From Thioalkalivibrio thiocyanoxidans ARh2 (lineage in GTDB: Bacteria > Pseudomonadota > Gammaproteobacteria > Ectothiorhodospirales > Ectothiorhodospiraceae), in assembly GCF_000385215.1 (NCBI RefSeq), contig NZ_ARQK01000053.1:23720-87719 (forward strand): 64,000 nt of DNA, given 5' to 3'. Shown here piece after piece: positions 30,302-40,953 of this stretch (positions are counted from its first letter, which is position 1; each line of letters opens with the position of its first letter). Below the pieces are notes generated by a model that was not told the DNA's origin, searched no databases, and saw only the letters and a program-made list of their open reading frames with translations. A program made the translations under genes and the position numbers.

Positions 30302-30586
30302 TTAGCCGACTTCGACTTCGGTCGAATCGGATTCACCCTTGTTGTCCGTCCAGGAGACGGACACGGTGTCACCGGCAGACCCGTCAAACTCGCACTGCAG
30401 GAACGGGTTGCGGGAGACGGTGAAGTTCCAGTGGGCGGTCACGGCGTCTTCGCCGTTACGCTTGATTTCCACGGTCTCGATGAAGTGCGGGCCACCGTCA
30501 TCATCCGGGACCAGCATGTCGTGGCTCATCAGAGCGCGGACATTGATAACGCCGTTACTTTCCTGGGCGCGAACTCGAATAGACAT
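30302..30586 (-). CDS. soxZ: Thiosulfate-oxidation carrier subunit SoxZ
   Basis: A 94-aa beta-sandwich protein without a signal peptide; it is exported bound to SoxY. It begins MSIRVRAQESNGVINVRALM and has the SoxZ-type PHFIETVEI and NPFLQCEFDG segments. SoxYZ is the periplasmic carrier holding sulfur intermediates on SoxY during thiosulfate oxidation. The gene lies 46 bases after soxY. No soxB, soxAX or soxCD is in the window, so the rest of the pathway must be encoded elsewhere. This isolated soxYZ is common in sulfur oxidisers that store or transfer sulfane sulfur. Confidence 0.95.
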   Translation of the reverse strand: MSIRVRAQESNGVINVRALMSHDMLVPDDDGGPHFIETVEIKRNGEDAVTAHWNFTVSRNPFLQCEFDGSAGDTVSVSWTDNKGESDSTEVEVG

Positions 30587-30632
30587 ATCTTATTCCTCCA
30601 ATAGGGTTCGATCAGCGATAGGGGCGCGCGGC

Positions 30633-31106
30633 TTAACCGCCGCAGCCACCGACCGTGACCTTCACTTCGCGGACCGTCTTGTACCAGTTGTCGCCGGACT
30701 TCACGGCCGCTACGACATTCGAGGACTCGCCCAGACGGATACGGCCGGAGATTTTCGGCTTGGTGCCGGAGGCCAGGACGTAATGGGCGGTCGCGGAGAA
30801 GTCGTTTTCTTCGGCGAAGATGGCGATCTCGCTGACATCGTCCATCGTGGTTTCGACAGAAACCGGGACCACGGCGCCGTTTTCGGCGATTTCCGGGGCG
30901 CTCAGGTCGATGTCGTCGCTGTCCGGGATATCGCTGGAGCCGAGCGCGGCTTCCATCGCGGCTTCCAGGCCCTCGGCCTCGAACATTTCAGACGGCCAGG
31001 CGGCCAGCAGCTTGCTCGGAGCCAGCAGGCCAGCCCCAACAGCCACGCCGACAGTGCCGGCGGCGAGAGTGCCTTTCAGGAAGACACGACGCTTGGTGCT
31101 AATCAT
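30633..31106 (-). CDS. soxY: Thiosulfate-oxidation carrier subunit SoxY
   Basis: A 157-aa exported protein with a Tat signal (TKRRVFLKG, hydrophobic stretch to about residue 35). The C-terminal swinging arm VGGCGG ends with the conserved Cys that binds sulfur intermediates covalently. GAGAGGAGATCTCC gives a strong ribosome binding site for the ATG at 31106. It forms the SoxYZ carrier with the next gene and depends on the Tat system encoded nearby. The acidic middle region fits a halophile. Confidence 0.96.
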   Translation of the reverse strand: MISTKRRVFLKGTLAAGTVGVAVGAGLLAPSKLLAAWPSEMFEAEGLEAAMEAALGSSDIPDSDDIDLSAPEIAENGAVVPVSVETTMDDVSEIAIFAEENDFSATAHYVLASGTKPKISGRIRLGESSNVVAAVKSGDNWYKTVREVKVTVGGCGG

Positions 31107-31418
31107 GGAGATCTCCTCTCATCTTTTTGGGTCAATTCCGGATTATCCGGCGGCGTTTTGGCGGTTACCCGCGCTAACGCCTGTTGCTTTGGACGGCGAC
31201 CCCGGGGGTTCTATTCCGCGGGGCCGGGCTCCATCGCTGACCAGCTACAGTGGTCTTTCGCTGGTCTGGCAGGTTCATCCTCCCAAAGTTCGCTGAATCG
31301 ATGATGAACGGATCACCAAGGGTTCAAAATCGGGTGAATGGCAACGGATGGACCTGAAGCCAGCGCCGTATCAATGGCACACTATCGGCCCTCATTGCAA
31401 CGACACCCCGGAACGAAC
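31107..31418. promoter_or_regulatory. Divergent control region of soxYZ and lptM-lysA
   Basis: This 312-base gap separates two divergent operons and must hold both promoters. I see no gene and no operator that I can name. A weak CCCCG/CGGGG hairpin (about 31201-31223) is the only notable structure. Confidence 0.4.
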
Positions 31419-31556
31419 ATGCGCTCATGCAAGGCCCAGTGGCTCCTGATTGCGGTCGTGGTCGTGCTTGGCACGATGCAGATGCTTGCCTCCTGCGGAC
31501 AGAAGGGCGACCTCTACCTGCCCGATGATGACGACCCCGCCGAGGAGCGCCGCTGA
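31419..31556 (+). CDS. lptM: LPS translocon maturation lipoprotein LptM (YifL-like)
   Basis: A 45-aa lipoprotein. The signal peptide ends at the lipobox LASC, followed by GQKGDLYLPDDD, the conserved LptM/YifL mature start (CGQKGPLY-like). LptM stabilises the LptD-LptE complex in the outer membrane. The stop codon is immediately followed by the lysA ATG, the gene order lptM-lysA-dapF of E. coli and relatives. I choose ATG at 31419; an earlier in-frame ATG would add a non-signal extension. Confidence 0.92.
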   Translation: MRSCKAQWLLIAVVVVLGTMQMLASCGQKGDLYLPDDDDPAEERR

Positions 31557-32846
31557 ATGGACTATTTCGACTACCACGGCGACACCCTGCATTGCGAAGG
31601 CGTCGCCCTCGACGGCCTCGCCGAACTGGTGGGCACGCCCGCCTACGTTTATTCCCGCGCCACGCTGGAGCGGCATTATCGCGCGTTCAGCGAGGCCCTG
31701 ATCGGCACCCCGCACCAGGTCTGCTTCGCGGTGAAGGCGAACTCCGCGCTGGGGGTGCTGAACGTGCTCGCGCGCCTGGGCGCCGGCTTCGACATCGTCT
31801 CCGGCGGCGAACTAGAACGCGTGCTGCGCGCCGGCGGCGACCCGGCCAAGATCGTGTTCTCCGGCGTCGGCAAGACCGCGGCCGAGATGCGCCGGGCGCT
31901 GCAGGTCGGCATCCACTGCTTCAATGTCGAGTCCGCCCCCGAGCTGGAACGGCTGGAGTCTGTGGCCGCCGAGATGGGCGTGGCCGCGCCGGTCTCGATC
32001 CGGGTCAATCCGGATGTCGATGCCGAGACCCATCCCTATATCGCCACCGGCCTGCGCGAGAACAAGTTCGGCGTCGCCATCGAGGAGGCGCCGGCGCTGT
32101 ATGCCCGGGTGCGCGACAGCCAGCACCTGGAGGCCACCGGTGTCGATTTCCATATCGGCTCGCAGCTGACCCGCATCGACCCGTTCACCGATGCCCTCAA
32201 GCGGGTGCTGGCACTGGTCGACCAGCTGGCCGCAGACGGCATCGAACTCGAACACATCGATGTCGGCGGCGGGCTGGGCGTGCGCTACCGCGACGAGACG
32301 CCGCCGGAGCCGGACGCCTGGGCCAGCGCCCTGCGCGAAGTAATGGGCGAGCGCCCGCTGAAGGTGCTGCTGGAGCCGGGCCGCGCGATCGCGGCGAACG
32401 CCGGCGTGTTCCTGACCCGGGTGGAGTACCTGAAGCACACCGAGGCCCACGACTTCGCGATCGTCGACGGCGCGATGAACGACCTGCTGCGCCCGGCCCT
32501 GTACGGCGCCTGGCAGGAGATCGTCCCGGTTGTGCAGCGCAAGGACACCGAGCCCCGCACCTACGACATCGTCGGCCCGGTCTGCGAGACCGGCGACTTC
32601 CTCGGCCGCGAGCGCGAACTGGTGCTGGCCGCAGGCGACCTGCTGGCCGTGCGCTCGGCCGGGGCCTACGGCTACGTGATGGCCGGCAACTACAACTCGC
32701 GCCCGCGCCCGCCGGAGATCATGGTCGACGGCGACCACTTCCAGGTCATCAACCGCCGCGAGCAGGTCGATCACCTGATGATGCGCGAGAGCATGCTGCC
32801 CCAGGATCCGGACGACGACGATCCACCCGGGAGCGTGGACCCGTGA
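31557..32846 (+). CDS. lysA: Diaminopimelate decarboxylase
   Basis: A 429-aa PLP enzyme making lysine from meso-diaminopimelate. The PLP lysine is in CFAVKANSALGVLN, HIGSQL and the Gly-rich VGGGLGVRY bind phosphate, and the catalytic Cys is in GPVCETGDFL. It begins directly after lptM and its stop overlaps the next start (GTGA). Confidence 0.97.
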   Translation: MDYFDYHGDTLHCEGVALDGLAELVGTPAYVYSRATLERHYRAFSEALIGTPHQVCFAVKANSALGVLNVLARLGAGFDIVSGGELERVLRAGGDPAKIVFSGVGKTAAEMRRALQVGIHCFNVESAPELERLESVAAEMGVAAPVSIRVNPDVDAETHPYIATGLRENKFGVAIEEAPALYARVRDSQHLEATGVDFHIGSQLTRIDPFTDALKRVLALVDQLAADGIELEHIDVGGGLGVRYRDETPPEPDAWASALREVMGERPLKVLLEPGRAIAANAGVFLTRVEYLKHTEAHDFAIVDGAMNDLLRPALYGAWQEIVPVVQRKDTEPRTYDIVGPVCETGDFLGRERELVLAAGDLLAVRSAGAYGYVMAGNYNSRPRPPEIMVDGDHFQVINRREQVDHLMMRESMLPQDPDDDDPPGSVDP

Positions 32847-33517
32847 TCCCGCGCCGCCCGGAACCGGAGCTGATGCTGGAGCCGGAGCAGGCCCGCGCCT
32901 ATGCCGAGGCCGACTTCGCCACCCCGCACGAGGGCTTCGTGGACGCCTTCGCCGAGGCCTTCCCGGGCCCGGTCACCGGCCCCGTGCTCGACCTCGGCTG
33001 TGGTCCGGGCGATGTCTCGCTGCGCTTCGCGGCGCGCTACCCCGCCTGCGAGGTCGATGGCCTCGACGGGGCGCCCGCGATGCTGGCCGCCGGTGACGCA
33101 CTAATGGCCGGCCACCCGGCCGCGCAGCGGGTCCATCTGGCCGAGGGCTGCCTGCCCGAGGCGCGCGGCCCGCGCGCCCCGTATGCCACGATTATCAGCA
33201 ACTCCCTGCTGCATCACCTGCATGAGCCCTCGGTACTGTGGCAGGCCATCCGCCACGATGGGGCGCCCGGCGCAGCCGTGTTCGTCATGGACCTGCGACG
33301 GCCCGACTCGGAAGAAGCGGTCAAGGCCCTGGTCGCGCAGTACGCGGCCGAGGACCCGGACGTGCTGCGGCGCGACTTCGAACACTCGCTGCACGCGGCC
33401 TTCACGCCCGACGAGGTCCGCGAACAACTGGCCGCCGCCGGACTCGACGGCTTCACCGTGCGCGCCACCTCGGACCGGCACATGATCATCTTCGGGCATC
33501 TACCGGAGGCCGCCTGA
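32843..33517 (+). CDS. Class I SAM-dependent methyltransferase
   Basis: A 224-aa Rossmann methyltransferase. Motif I is [15 protein letters not shown], the acidic ribose-binding residue is in VDGLDGAP, and SNSLLHHL fits motif IV. It is like the UbiE/Methyltransf_11 type, and no substrate can be assigned. GTG at 32843 overlaps the lysA stop; ATG ten codons later is an alternative. Its stop overlaps the dapF ATG (TGATG). It is an addition to the common lysA-dapF arrangement. Confidence 0.82.
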   Translation: MIPRRPEPELMLEPEQARAYAEADFATPHEGFVDAFAEAFPGPVTGPVLDLGCGPGDVSLRFAARYPACEVDGLDGAPAMLAAGDALMAGHPAAQRVHLAEGCLPEARGPRAPYATIISNSLLHHLHEPSVLWQAIRHDGAPGAAVFVMDLRRPDSEEAVKALVAQYAAEDPDVLRRDFEHSLHAAFTPDEVREQLAAAGLDGFTVRATSDRHMIIFGHLPEAA

Positions 33518-34353
33518 TGCGCCTGGAATTCACCAAGATGCACGGGCTGGGCAATGACTTCGTCGTCATCGACAGCACGCGTCAGAACGTCCACCTGGAC
33601 GAGGCAGCGCTGCGCCACCTGGCGGATCGCCACTTCGGCATCGGTTGCGACCAGATCCTGCTGGTGGAGCCCCCGGGCGACCCGGCGCAGGCCCTGTTCC
33701 GCTACCGCATCTTCAACGCCGATGGCTCCGAGGTGGAGCAGTGCGGCAACGGTGCGCGCTGCTTCGCCCGCTTCGTGCGCGAGCAGGGCCTGACCGAGGC
33801 CCGCGAGATCCCGGTCGAGACCCTGGGCGGGCGGATCGTGCTGCATGTCGAGGGCGACGAGCGCGTGCGGGTCAACATGGGGCGGCCAGTGTTCGCGCCC
33901 GAACAGATCCCGCTGGTCGCCGAACACGAGGCCGACGCCTACACCCTGGACGTACAGGGCCACGCGATCACGCTGGGCGCGGTGTCCATGGGTAACCCCC
34001 ATGCGGTGCTGCTGGTGGACGACGTCGCAAGCGCCCCCGTGACCGAGGTCGGGCCACTGATCGAACGGCATGAGTGCTTCCCGCGCCGCGTGAATGTCGG
34101 CTTCGCCGCACTGCGCGATCGCGGCCATGTGGACCTGCGGGTCTTCGAGCGCGGGGTCGGAGAGACGCTGGCCTGCGGCAGCGGCGCGGCCGCCGCGATG
34201 GCCATCCTGCGCCGGCGCGACCTGGTCGACGACGAGGTTGAAGTCTCGCTGCCGGGCGGTACCCTTGTGCTAAGCTGGAACGCACAGGCCGAGGCCCCGG
34301 TTTGGCTAACCGGACCGGCCACCACGGTTTTCAACGGCTGGATCGATCTATGA
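33517..34353 (+). CDS. dapF: Diaminopimelate epimerase
   Basis: A 278-aa cofactor-independent epimerase converting LL- to meso-diaminopimelate for lysine and peptidoglycan. The catalytic cysteines are in EQCGNGARC and LACGSGAAA. The start [15 protein letters not shown] is the family N-terminus. It overlaps the methyltransferase stop and the DUF484 start (ATGA). Confidence 0.97.
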   Translation: MRLEFTKMHGLGNDFVVIDSTRQNVHLDEAALRHLADRHFGIGCDQILLVEPPGDPAQALFRYRIFNADGSEVEQCGNGARCFARFVREQGLTEAREIPVETLGGRIVLHVEGDERVRVNMGRPVFAPEQIPLVAEHEADAYTLDVQGHAITLGAVSMGNPHAVLLVDDVASAPVTEVGPLIERHECFPRRVNVGFAALRDRGHVDLRVFERGVGETLACGSGAAAAMAILRRRDLVDDEVEVSLPGGTLVLSWNAQAEAPVWLTGPATTVFNGWIDL

Positions 34354-35090
34354 CTGGGCAATCCTCCAACGCCTCTGCTGCCAAGAAGGCCCCCAAGACG
34401 CAGGCGACGGACGACAAGAACAACCAAACGATCAACGCGGCCGACGTCGAGGCCTATCTGCGCGATCACCCGGATTTCTTCCAGGACCACCTGCCGCTGC
34501 TGGACATCCTGCGCCTGCCGCATCCGGCCGGCGGGGCGGTGTCGCTGCTGGAGCGCCAGGTAGCCCTGCTGCGCGAGAAACACCGCGCGATGGAGCAGCA
34601 CATGGGCGAGCTGGTCGAACGCGCCCGTGACAACGAGCGCATGGGCCAGCACCTCCACGAACTGGCCAAGACCCTGATGCGCGCCGAGAACCTGGATGCC
34701 GTGCTGGCACTGACCCAGGACGCCCTGCGCAACGAACTGGGTGCCGAGCGCGTCAGCATCCGCCTGGCCGACCGCGAGGTGGACGACCTGCACGCCCTGG
34801 AGTCCGGCGAGCTGAGCACGTTCGACCCGCTGTTCGCGCGCGGCAAGGCCCAGTGCGGCCGTGTGCCGGGCGAGATGCTGGACGTGCTGTTCGATTCGGC
34901 CGACGGCATCGGCTCCGCGATCCTGATGCCCCTGGGCGACGAGTCCGACCGCATCGGGGTACTGGGCCTGGCCAGCGACTCCGTGGATCGCTTCCAGCCC
35001 GACATGGGCACCTACTTCGTCACCCATATCGGCGACCTGCTGGCCGAATCGATCCGCTGCCATGTCGAGCGGACGCACGCCGCCGCCTGA
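34350..35090 (+). CDS. DUF484 family protein (GAF-like)
   Basis: A 246-aa cytoplasmic protein of the DUF484 family. The core is [19 protein letters not shown] near residue 35, a coiled coil ([20 protein letters not shown]), then a GAF-like domain. Function is unknown, but the gene is regularly placed between dapF and xerC, as here. The start at 34350 overlaps the dapF stop, and its end overlaps xerC by 29 bases. Confidence 0.92.
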   Translation: MTGQSSNASAAKKAPKTQATDDKNNQTINAADVEAYLRDHPDFFQDHLPLLDILRLPHPAGGAVSLLERQVALLREKHRAMEQHMGELVERARDNERMGQHLHELAKTLMRAENLDAVLALTQDALRNELGAERVSIRLADREVDDLHALESGELSTFDPLFARGKAQCGRVPGEMLDVLFDSADGIGSAILMPLGDESDRIGVLGLASDSVDRFQPDMGTYFVTHIGDLLAESIRCHVERTHAAA

Positions 35091-36015
35091 GGCGGCGACC
35101 GATTCCGACCCGCCACAGGATGCGGACATCGCGGCCTTTCTCGGCCACTTACGCGATGTTCGCGGCCATTCGCCGCATACCGTCAATGCCTACCGGCGCG
35201 ACCTGAATCGCCTGCGCAGCCTGCACACGGGCCCGTGGGCCGACCTCAAGGCCGCGGATATGCGCCGCATCGCCGGACAGCTCGCCCGCCAGGGCCGCCA
35301 CCCGCGCTCCATCCAGCGCTTCCTGTCCGCCGCCCGTGGCTTCTTCGCCTATCAGGTCGAACACCGCCGCATGCCGGCCAACCCGGCCGCCGGCCTGCGC
35401 GGACCGCGCGCGGGGCGCGCCTTGCCGCGCGATCTCGACGTCGACCAGACCCAGCAGGCCCTGACCCCGGCCGAGGACCTCGACCCGATCCTGGCCGCCC
35501 GCGACCAGGCCATGCTGGAGCTGCTGTATTCCTCCGGGCTACGCCTGTCGGAACTGACCGGGCTGGACCTGACGGATCTCGACCTCGATACCGGGCTGGT
35601 GCGGGTACTCGGCAAGGGCCGGCGCGAACGCAGCGTCCCGGTAGGACGGGTAGCCCGTGACGCGATCCGCACGTGGCTTGAGCGCCGTGGCGACTGGGCC
35701 GCGCCCGGCGAACGTGCCCTGTTCGTGACCCGGCGCGGCGCCCGCATCGGCAACCGCGCAGTGCAGCGCCGCGTGGCCGAGGCCGGCCGGCGCGCCGGGC
35801 TGGACGTCCGCCTGCATCCGCACCGGCTGCGCCATGCCTTCGCCAGCCACCTGCTGGAATCGAGCGGTGATTTGCGAGCCATTCAGGAACTTCTTGGTCA
35901 CGCCAACCTTGAAACCACCCAGATCTATACCCATCTCGACTACCAGCACCTGGCACAGGTGTATGATGCCGCCCACCCGCGTGCCCGGAGAGACCGTTCG
36001 CCAGGCAAACGCTGA
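35062..36015 (+). CDS. xerC: Tyrosine recombinase XerC
   Basis: A 317-aa site-specific recombinase that, with XerD, resolves chromosome dimers at dif. The N-terminal SAM-like domain (residues 20-105) precedes the catalytic domain: Arg in YSSGLRLSELTGL, HPHRLRHAFASHLLE and the Tyr in TTQIYTHLDY. It starts inside the 3' end of the DUF484 gene. The position in the lysA-dapF-DUF484-xerC order supports XerC rather than XerD. Confidence 0.95.
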   Translation: MSSGRTPPPEAATDSDPPQDADIAAFLGHLRDVRGHSPHTVNAYRRDLNRLRSLHTGPWADLKAADMRRIAGQLARQGRHPRSIQRFLSAARGFFAYQVEHRRMPANPAAGLRGPRAGRALPRDLDVDQTQQALTPAEDLDPILAARDQAMLELLYSSGLRLSELTGLDLTDLDLDTGLVRVLGKGRRERSVPVGRVARDAIRTWLERRGDWAAPGERALFVTRRGARIGNRAVQRRVAEAGRRAGLDVRLHPHRLRHAFASHLLESSGDLRAIQELLGHANLETTQIYTHLDYQHLAQVYDAAHPRARRDRSPGKR

Positions 36016-36195
36016 GTCCAGCTTTCTCCGGGCGGGGAACCAACAGCAACGACCGGGACCCAACCGCTTCCGGACCGCAAAAACCTCGGGCGTCGCCAGA
36101 GCCTGACTCCCTAGTAGTGCGAGCAGCCCCTGGCGGTCTCGCAGAGCAACGAGGCAGGCGGCGGACCCCGACCGCAGCACATAAGGAGAGCGCCC

Positions 36196-36738
36196 GTGGA
36201 ACAGTTTCGCGGCACCACCATCGTCTGCGTCCGCAAGGACGGCGCCGTCACCCTCGGGGGCGACGGCCAGGTATCGCTTGGCAACACCGTGATGAAGGGC
36301 AACGCGCGCAAGGTGCGCCGCGTCTACCACGACCGCATCCTGGCCGGCTTTGCCGGCGGCACGGCCGATGCCTTCACCCTGTTCGAACGCTTCGAGGGCA
36401 TGCTGGAGAAGCACTCCGGCAACCTCACCCGCTCCGCGGTCGAGCTGGCCAAGGACTGGCGCACCGACCGCGCCCTGCGCCGGCTGGAGGCCCTGCTGGC
36501 CGTGTCCGACCGCGAGAGCTCCTTCGTGATCTCCGGTAACGGCGACGTGATCGAGCCGGAAAACGCGCTGATCGCGATCGGCTCCGGCGGTCCGTACGCC
36601 CAGGCCTCCGCCCAGGCCCTGTTGCAGAACACCGACCTGTCGGCCCGCGACATCGTGGAGAAGTCGCTGAACATCGCCGCCGACATCTGCGTGTACACCA
36701 ATCACAACCTCACGCTGGAGAGCCTGGACGCGGAATAA
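36196..36738 (+). CDS. hslV: ATP-dependent protease peptidase subunit HslV
   Basis: A 180-aa threonine protease forming the HslV dodecamer that degrades proteins unfolded by HslU. The nucleophile Thr is in [14 protein letters not shown] six-residue propeptide (MEQFRG) must be removed, unlike the MTT start of E. coli. AAGGAGAGCGCCC gives the ribosome binding site. It lies 45 bases before hslU. The 180-base gap after xerC shows no promoter I can name. Confidence 0.96.
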   Translation: MEQFRGTTIVCVRKDGAVTLGGDGQVSLGNTVMKGNARKVRRVYHDRILAGFAGGTADAFTLFERFEGMLEKHSGNLTRSAVELAKDWRTDRALRRLEALLAVSDRESSFVISGNGDVIEPENALIAIGSGGPYAQASAQALLQNTDLSARDIVEKSLNIAADICVYTNHNLTLESLDAE

Positions 36739-36783
36739 CGCGCCCGGCCCCACACGAACGATTCGACCAAGGCCCCTTTTGCC

Positions 36784-38118
<1,335 letters not shown>

Positions 38119-38123
38119 AGCCC

Positions 38124-38161
38124 GGCCCTGCCAACCGTCCCCCACCCCGAGCGGCAGGGCC
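38124..38161 (+). terminator. Possible terminator hairpin after hslU
   Basis: GGCCCTGCC pairs perfectly with GGCAGGGCC across a 20-base loop, six bases after the hslU stop. There is no T-run, so termination is uncertain. Confidence 0.45.
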
Positions 38162-38317
38162 AACAAGTTCACGCGGGGGACGCTGGCGAGTTTGGCTCGC
38201 CTCCATCCACTCCCCGCGTGGCGTGGGGCCACAGGGCGACACCATCAGCAGAATGGTGGCGGCCTTCAGCGCCCATTTCACGGCATGTTCAACCCTCCCC
38301 GAAATAGGCGCGGTCCG

Positions 38318-38614
38318 TTACGCATAAACCGGCCGGCGAAACACGAACAGGGCACGGACCATATACGGCGTCACAAGCGGGAGGTAGAACGCCAACGTCA
38401 TCTCGAGCCATCGTGGCACGCCTTCGGGCGCATACCAGACACCCAGAGCCCCCAGGAAGAACACCACAAACGGGGCCAGCAAGGTCAGACCCGCGTAGGA
38501 CATCCGCGCCCCCAGGCCAGCGCGTCTACGGGACCCAAGAATGATCAGGCTGAAAAGGGCCGCCCAGACAAAAAGAAAAGACAGTCATAGCGAAAAGTAA
38601 GCCACGGTGTGCAT
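38318..38614 (-). pseudogene. Small membrane protein gene interrupted by an in-frame UGA
   Basis: From ATG at 38614, with AGGAAGG upstream, the frame reads MHTVAYFSL, then TGA (38587-38585), then continues without further stops as LSFLFVWAALFSLIILGSRRR to the stop at 38318. The whole would be about 98 residues with three membrane helices. The break falls in the first helix. An internal ATG at 38503 would give a 61-aa protein lacking that helix. It is the last gene of the membrane-protein series. It is probably a nonsense mutation; no homologue was recognised. Confidence 0.55.
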
Positions 38615-38650
38615 GGACGATTACCTTCCTGGATCCGCTAGCAAGGGAGG

Positions 38651-39286
38651 TCAACCAACGCGGGCGGCCCTGAGAAGCCTCGGAATCTCCGCGATCATCG
38701 AGAGATGGACCCCGATGAAGGAACCGCAGAACAAGGCCAGCGGCACCCAGGCAGTCACAACACCCATCTCTGTCTCGAAAAACAAACCGTAATGCCGGTA
38801 CGATCGCTCACTCGGGCTCGAAACCGCCTCCGGATCGGAAGAAAGGACGAAAAAGGCAACGGCGTAGTACACGATGGGCACCGCGACGAGGATAACCCCC
38901 TGCCTAAAGATCCCCTCTTGGAGAAAATTGACTGCCATGCCGAAGATCGATCCGCGGCGATTACAGCAGGCTACCAGCGCAGCAGTAGCGACCACCAAGA
39001 CGAAAAACACCACAAATACGTACGGCATCTGTGCGCGAAGGCCGTAGGAGCTGTTCGTGAACCCACGCGCGGCGGGAACATGCTCCCATAGCCACCCCGC
39101 CGGAGCGGCCAGCCAGAATGGCGGCGCTGCAGGGTCCATGTAATAAAGGATGTAGACGAGGACCCCTTCGGCGAGAAGCGCGAACGCACCCATTGCCATC
39201 AGGGCGTACCGCCAACGCCGGGCCTCGGCCTCTGTCGGCCCGGGGTATTTCGTCAGAAGCTCGATGAGCGATTCACGAACGCTCAC
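38651..39286 (-). CDS. Unknown four-helix membrane protein
   Basis: A 211-aa protein, family not recognised. A charged N-terminal 27 residues precede four hydrophobic segments (about 29-48, 86-107, 128-150 and 180-200). The loop after the first helix is Trp- and Pro-rich and probably periplasmic. It starts with GTG at 39286, overlapping the stop of the preceding gene (GTGA), which indicates coupled translation. It is part of a six-gene, one-strand series of membrane proteins. Confidence 0.7.
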   Translation of the reverse strand: MSVRESLIELLTKYPGPTEAEARRWRYALMAMGAFALLAEGVLVYILYYMDPAAPPFWLAAPAGWLWEHVPAARGFTNSSYGLRAQMPYVFVVFFVLVVATAALVACCNRRGSIFGMAVNFLQEGIFRQGVILVAVPIVYYAVAFFVLSSDPEAVSSPSERSYRHYGLFFETEMGVVTAWVPLALFCGSFIGVHLSMIAEIPRLLRAARVG

Positions 39287-40245
39287 GGGCCCCCTTCTGC
39301 GTTCTCCACGGAGTCCACCTCAAGGCCCAGAATGAGATCGCGCACAGCCGCCTTCATTTCGCGCCATTCGGGGAGCCTGGAGCGCGGGTACCGAAAAGAA
39401 ACGCTGGCGCCCCATTCAGGAATGGTGAAATTGTAATGACACGTATGAACGAATCGAGGTTTGACCATATTCCCGGTCTGGCACCGAAAGTAATCAGTCA
39501 CGACATCATCGAGATCACCCTTCCAGTAAAGGGTCTGATTCCATAGTTCAAAGTTCTCCGTCCCAGGCCCCACGGGCTCGGCCCATTGGAGCCCGGTTTC
39601 GGAATCCGTTCCGCGCATTTCGTACCGAACATCTTTCAGACATCGGTAGCGGCCTTTTTCCTCATCCCACTCATTCGTTATTCGCTCACCTTCGTCGAGC
39701 CGCTCAATCACCCCTCGGACAACGGGCGCCCAGTCACCATGCTCGCGGCGGAGTTCATACGAAAACTGGCCATCGCGACGAAAACCGGAAATCGCCACCA
39801 CCCCGACTAACAGCCAGATGTCGCCGTCAGGGTCATCCCTGGTCCAGAAACTGGACTGTGTCTCCGGGCTTCTCGGGGCCATGTCTGGCCAGCGAACGTA
39901 TAGGGAGAAGGCCTGCGCATCGTCCTCGAGGGTGCGCTCATCGGGCGTCGGCGTATCCGGATTCCGCGGCGCCCAGATGCTCTGGTCCTTGTATTCGATG
40001 CCGACCAGCGCGAGATAGTTGGACGGGATCGCAATCGGCACGCCGTTGATGTTGGCCTTGCGGATCGGAGGCGAAAATTCCTGGATCTCGAGCCGTGGCG
40101 GCTCGCCATAGATCTCGTGCAAGGCGTCGAACACCCCCACCTCGGCGAACCAGGGCCGCGCGAGGCCCGACCACAGGGCGGAACCCGCCAGCCAGATCGC
40201 GGCCAGGACGACCACAATCAGGGCCAGCCGGCCGGCGCCACTCAT
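39283..40245 (-). CDS. Unknown membrane-anchored protein, island paralogue 1
   Basis: A 320-aa protein with one N-terminal membrane helix (about residues 5-25) and a large domain that should lie outside the cytoplasm. Its C-terminal region (RLPEWREMKAAVRDLILGLE) and middle segment (GVPIAIPSNYLALVGIEY, FSLYVRWPDM) correspond to parts of the two other large proteins of this island. The domain has several Cys (CLKD, FRCQT, HTCHYNF) that could form disulfides. ATG at 40245 has GGGGAAGGGG upstream. It overlaps its upstream neighbour by ATGA. Function unknown. Confidence 0.72.
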   Translation of the reverse strand: MSGAGRLALIVVVLAAIWLAGSALWSGLARPWFAEVGVFDALHEIYGEPPRLEIQEFSPPIRKANINGVPIAIPSNYLALVGIEYKDQSIWAPRNPDTPTPDERTLEDDAQAFSLYVRWPDMAPRSPETQSSFWTRDDPDGDIWLLVGVVAISGFRRDGQFSYELRREHGDWAPVVRGVIERLDEGERITNEWDEEKGRYRCLKDVRYEMRGTDSETGLQWAEPVGPGTENFELWNQTLYWKGDLDDVVTDYFRCQTGNMVKPRFVHTCHYNFTIPEWGASVSFRYPRSRLPEWREMKAAVRDLILGLEVDSVENAEGGP

Positions 40246-40856
40246 GCGCCCCTTCCCCGGTTCTTCCCGCTCGCCGAAAACGAATCGCTCGCCAGGGTTC
40301 CCAGCATAAAGAGCCACGCGGAAGCCATCGTCGTGGACAAGTGCAGCACGAAAAAGAGGGAGGTCGCCGCGACCGCCGGTATCTCGAACAGAGGATCAAG
40401 GTTTTCGGTCATGCGACCCGATGGACCAGGCCCTGCCGCTGGCAGGACGGCATACAGGTAGGCGAAGACGACAAACGCAAAAAACGCAAAGAACCAGGTG
40501 AGCGATCCAATTAGCTTCAGAAGCGCCAGCCCGGAAGGCCGCTCCGGGCGTACGGACCTGGACATCCTGAAAAGCAGGTAAACGAACAGAAACGGCTGAA
40601 ATGCGATGGCTGCCGCCAGGGCTGCCCGGATGCCCTCGGTGTCCCGACGGGATTCAGCAATCGTGTCGATCATGGGGAGCCCGTCGGCAACCCCGTCAGA
40701 AAGCCACCGAACGGCCGTAGCGATACCTGTCTCCCCTGCGAGGCCCACCTGCGAAACCAGGACTGTCACAACCAGAGGCACCCAGAACACGGGGCCAAAG
40801 GCTCCGAGCTTTCGGGAATCGAAAAAGGGCTTGCGTGGCTTCGCCTGACGCGTCAT
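40242..40856 (-). CDS. Unknown four-helix membrane protein
   Basis: A 204-aa protein, family not recognised, with hydrophobic segments near residues 22-42, 80-98, 110-135 and 158-182 and charged ends. A Ser/Thr-rich soluble loop follows the first helix. It overlaps the next gene by four bases (ATGA), so the two products are probably needed together. It resembles its other small neighbours only in layout, not visibly in sequence. Confidence 0.68.
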   Translation of the reverse strand: MTRQAKPRKPFFDSRKLGAFGPVFWVPLVVTVLVSQVGLAGETGIATAVRWLSDGVADGLPMIDTIAESRRDTEGIRAALAAAIAFQPFLFVYLLFRMSRSVRPERPSGLALLKLIGSLTWFFAFFAFVVFAYLYAVLPAAGPGPSGRMTENLDPLFEIPAVAATSLFFVLHLSTTMASAWLFMLGTLASDSFSASGKNRGRGA

Positions 40857-40953
40857 GAGTCGACGCCCCGATTCTGTGCCCAGATCACGAAGACGGGGTC
40901 GAGAGTGAAACGGGATAGCCGATCATGGGGGATGGGAAGACGCGCGGAAGGTC

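Noticed and set aside
36016..36195. Sigma-32 heat-shock promoter before hslV
   Set aside because: I looked for CTTGAAA and CCCAT-type boxes and found no acceptable pair.
38585..38587. UGA read as selenocysteine
   Set aside because: The codon lies in a membrane helix without a redox motif, and no bacterial SECIS hairpin follows it.
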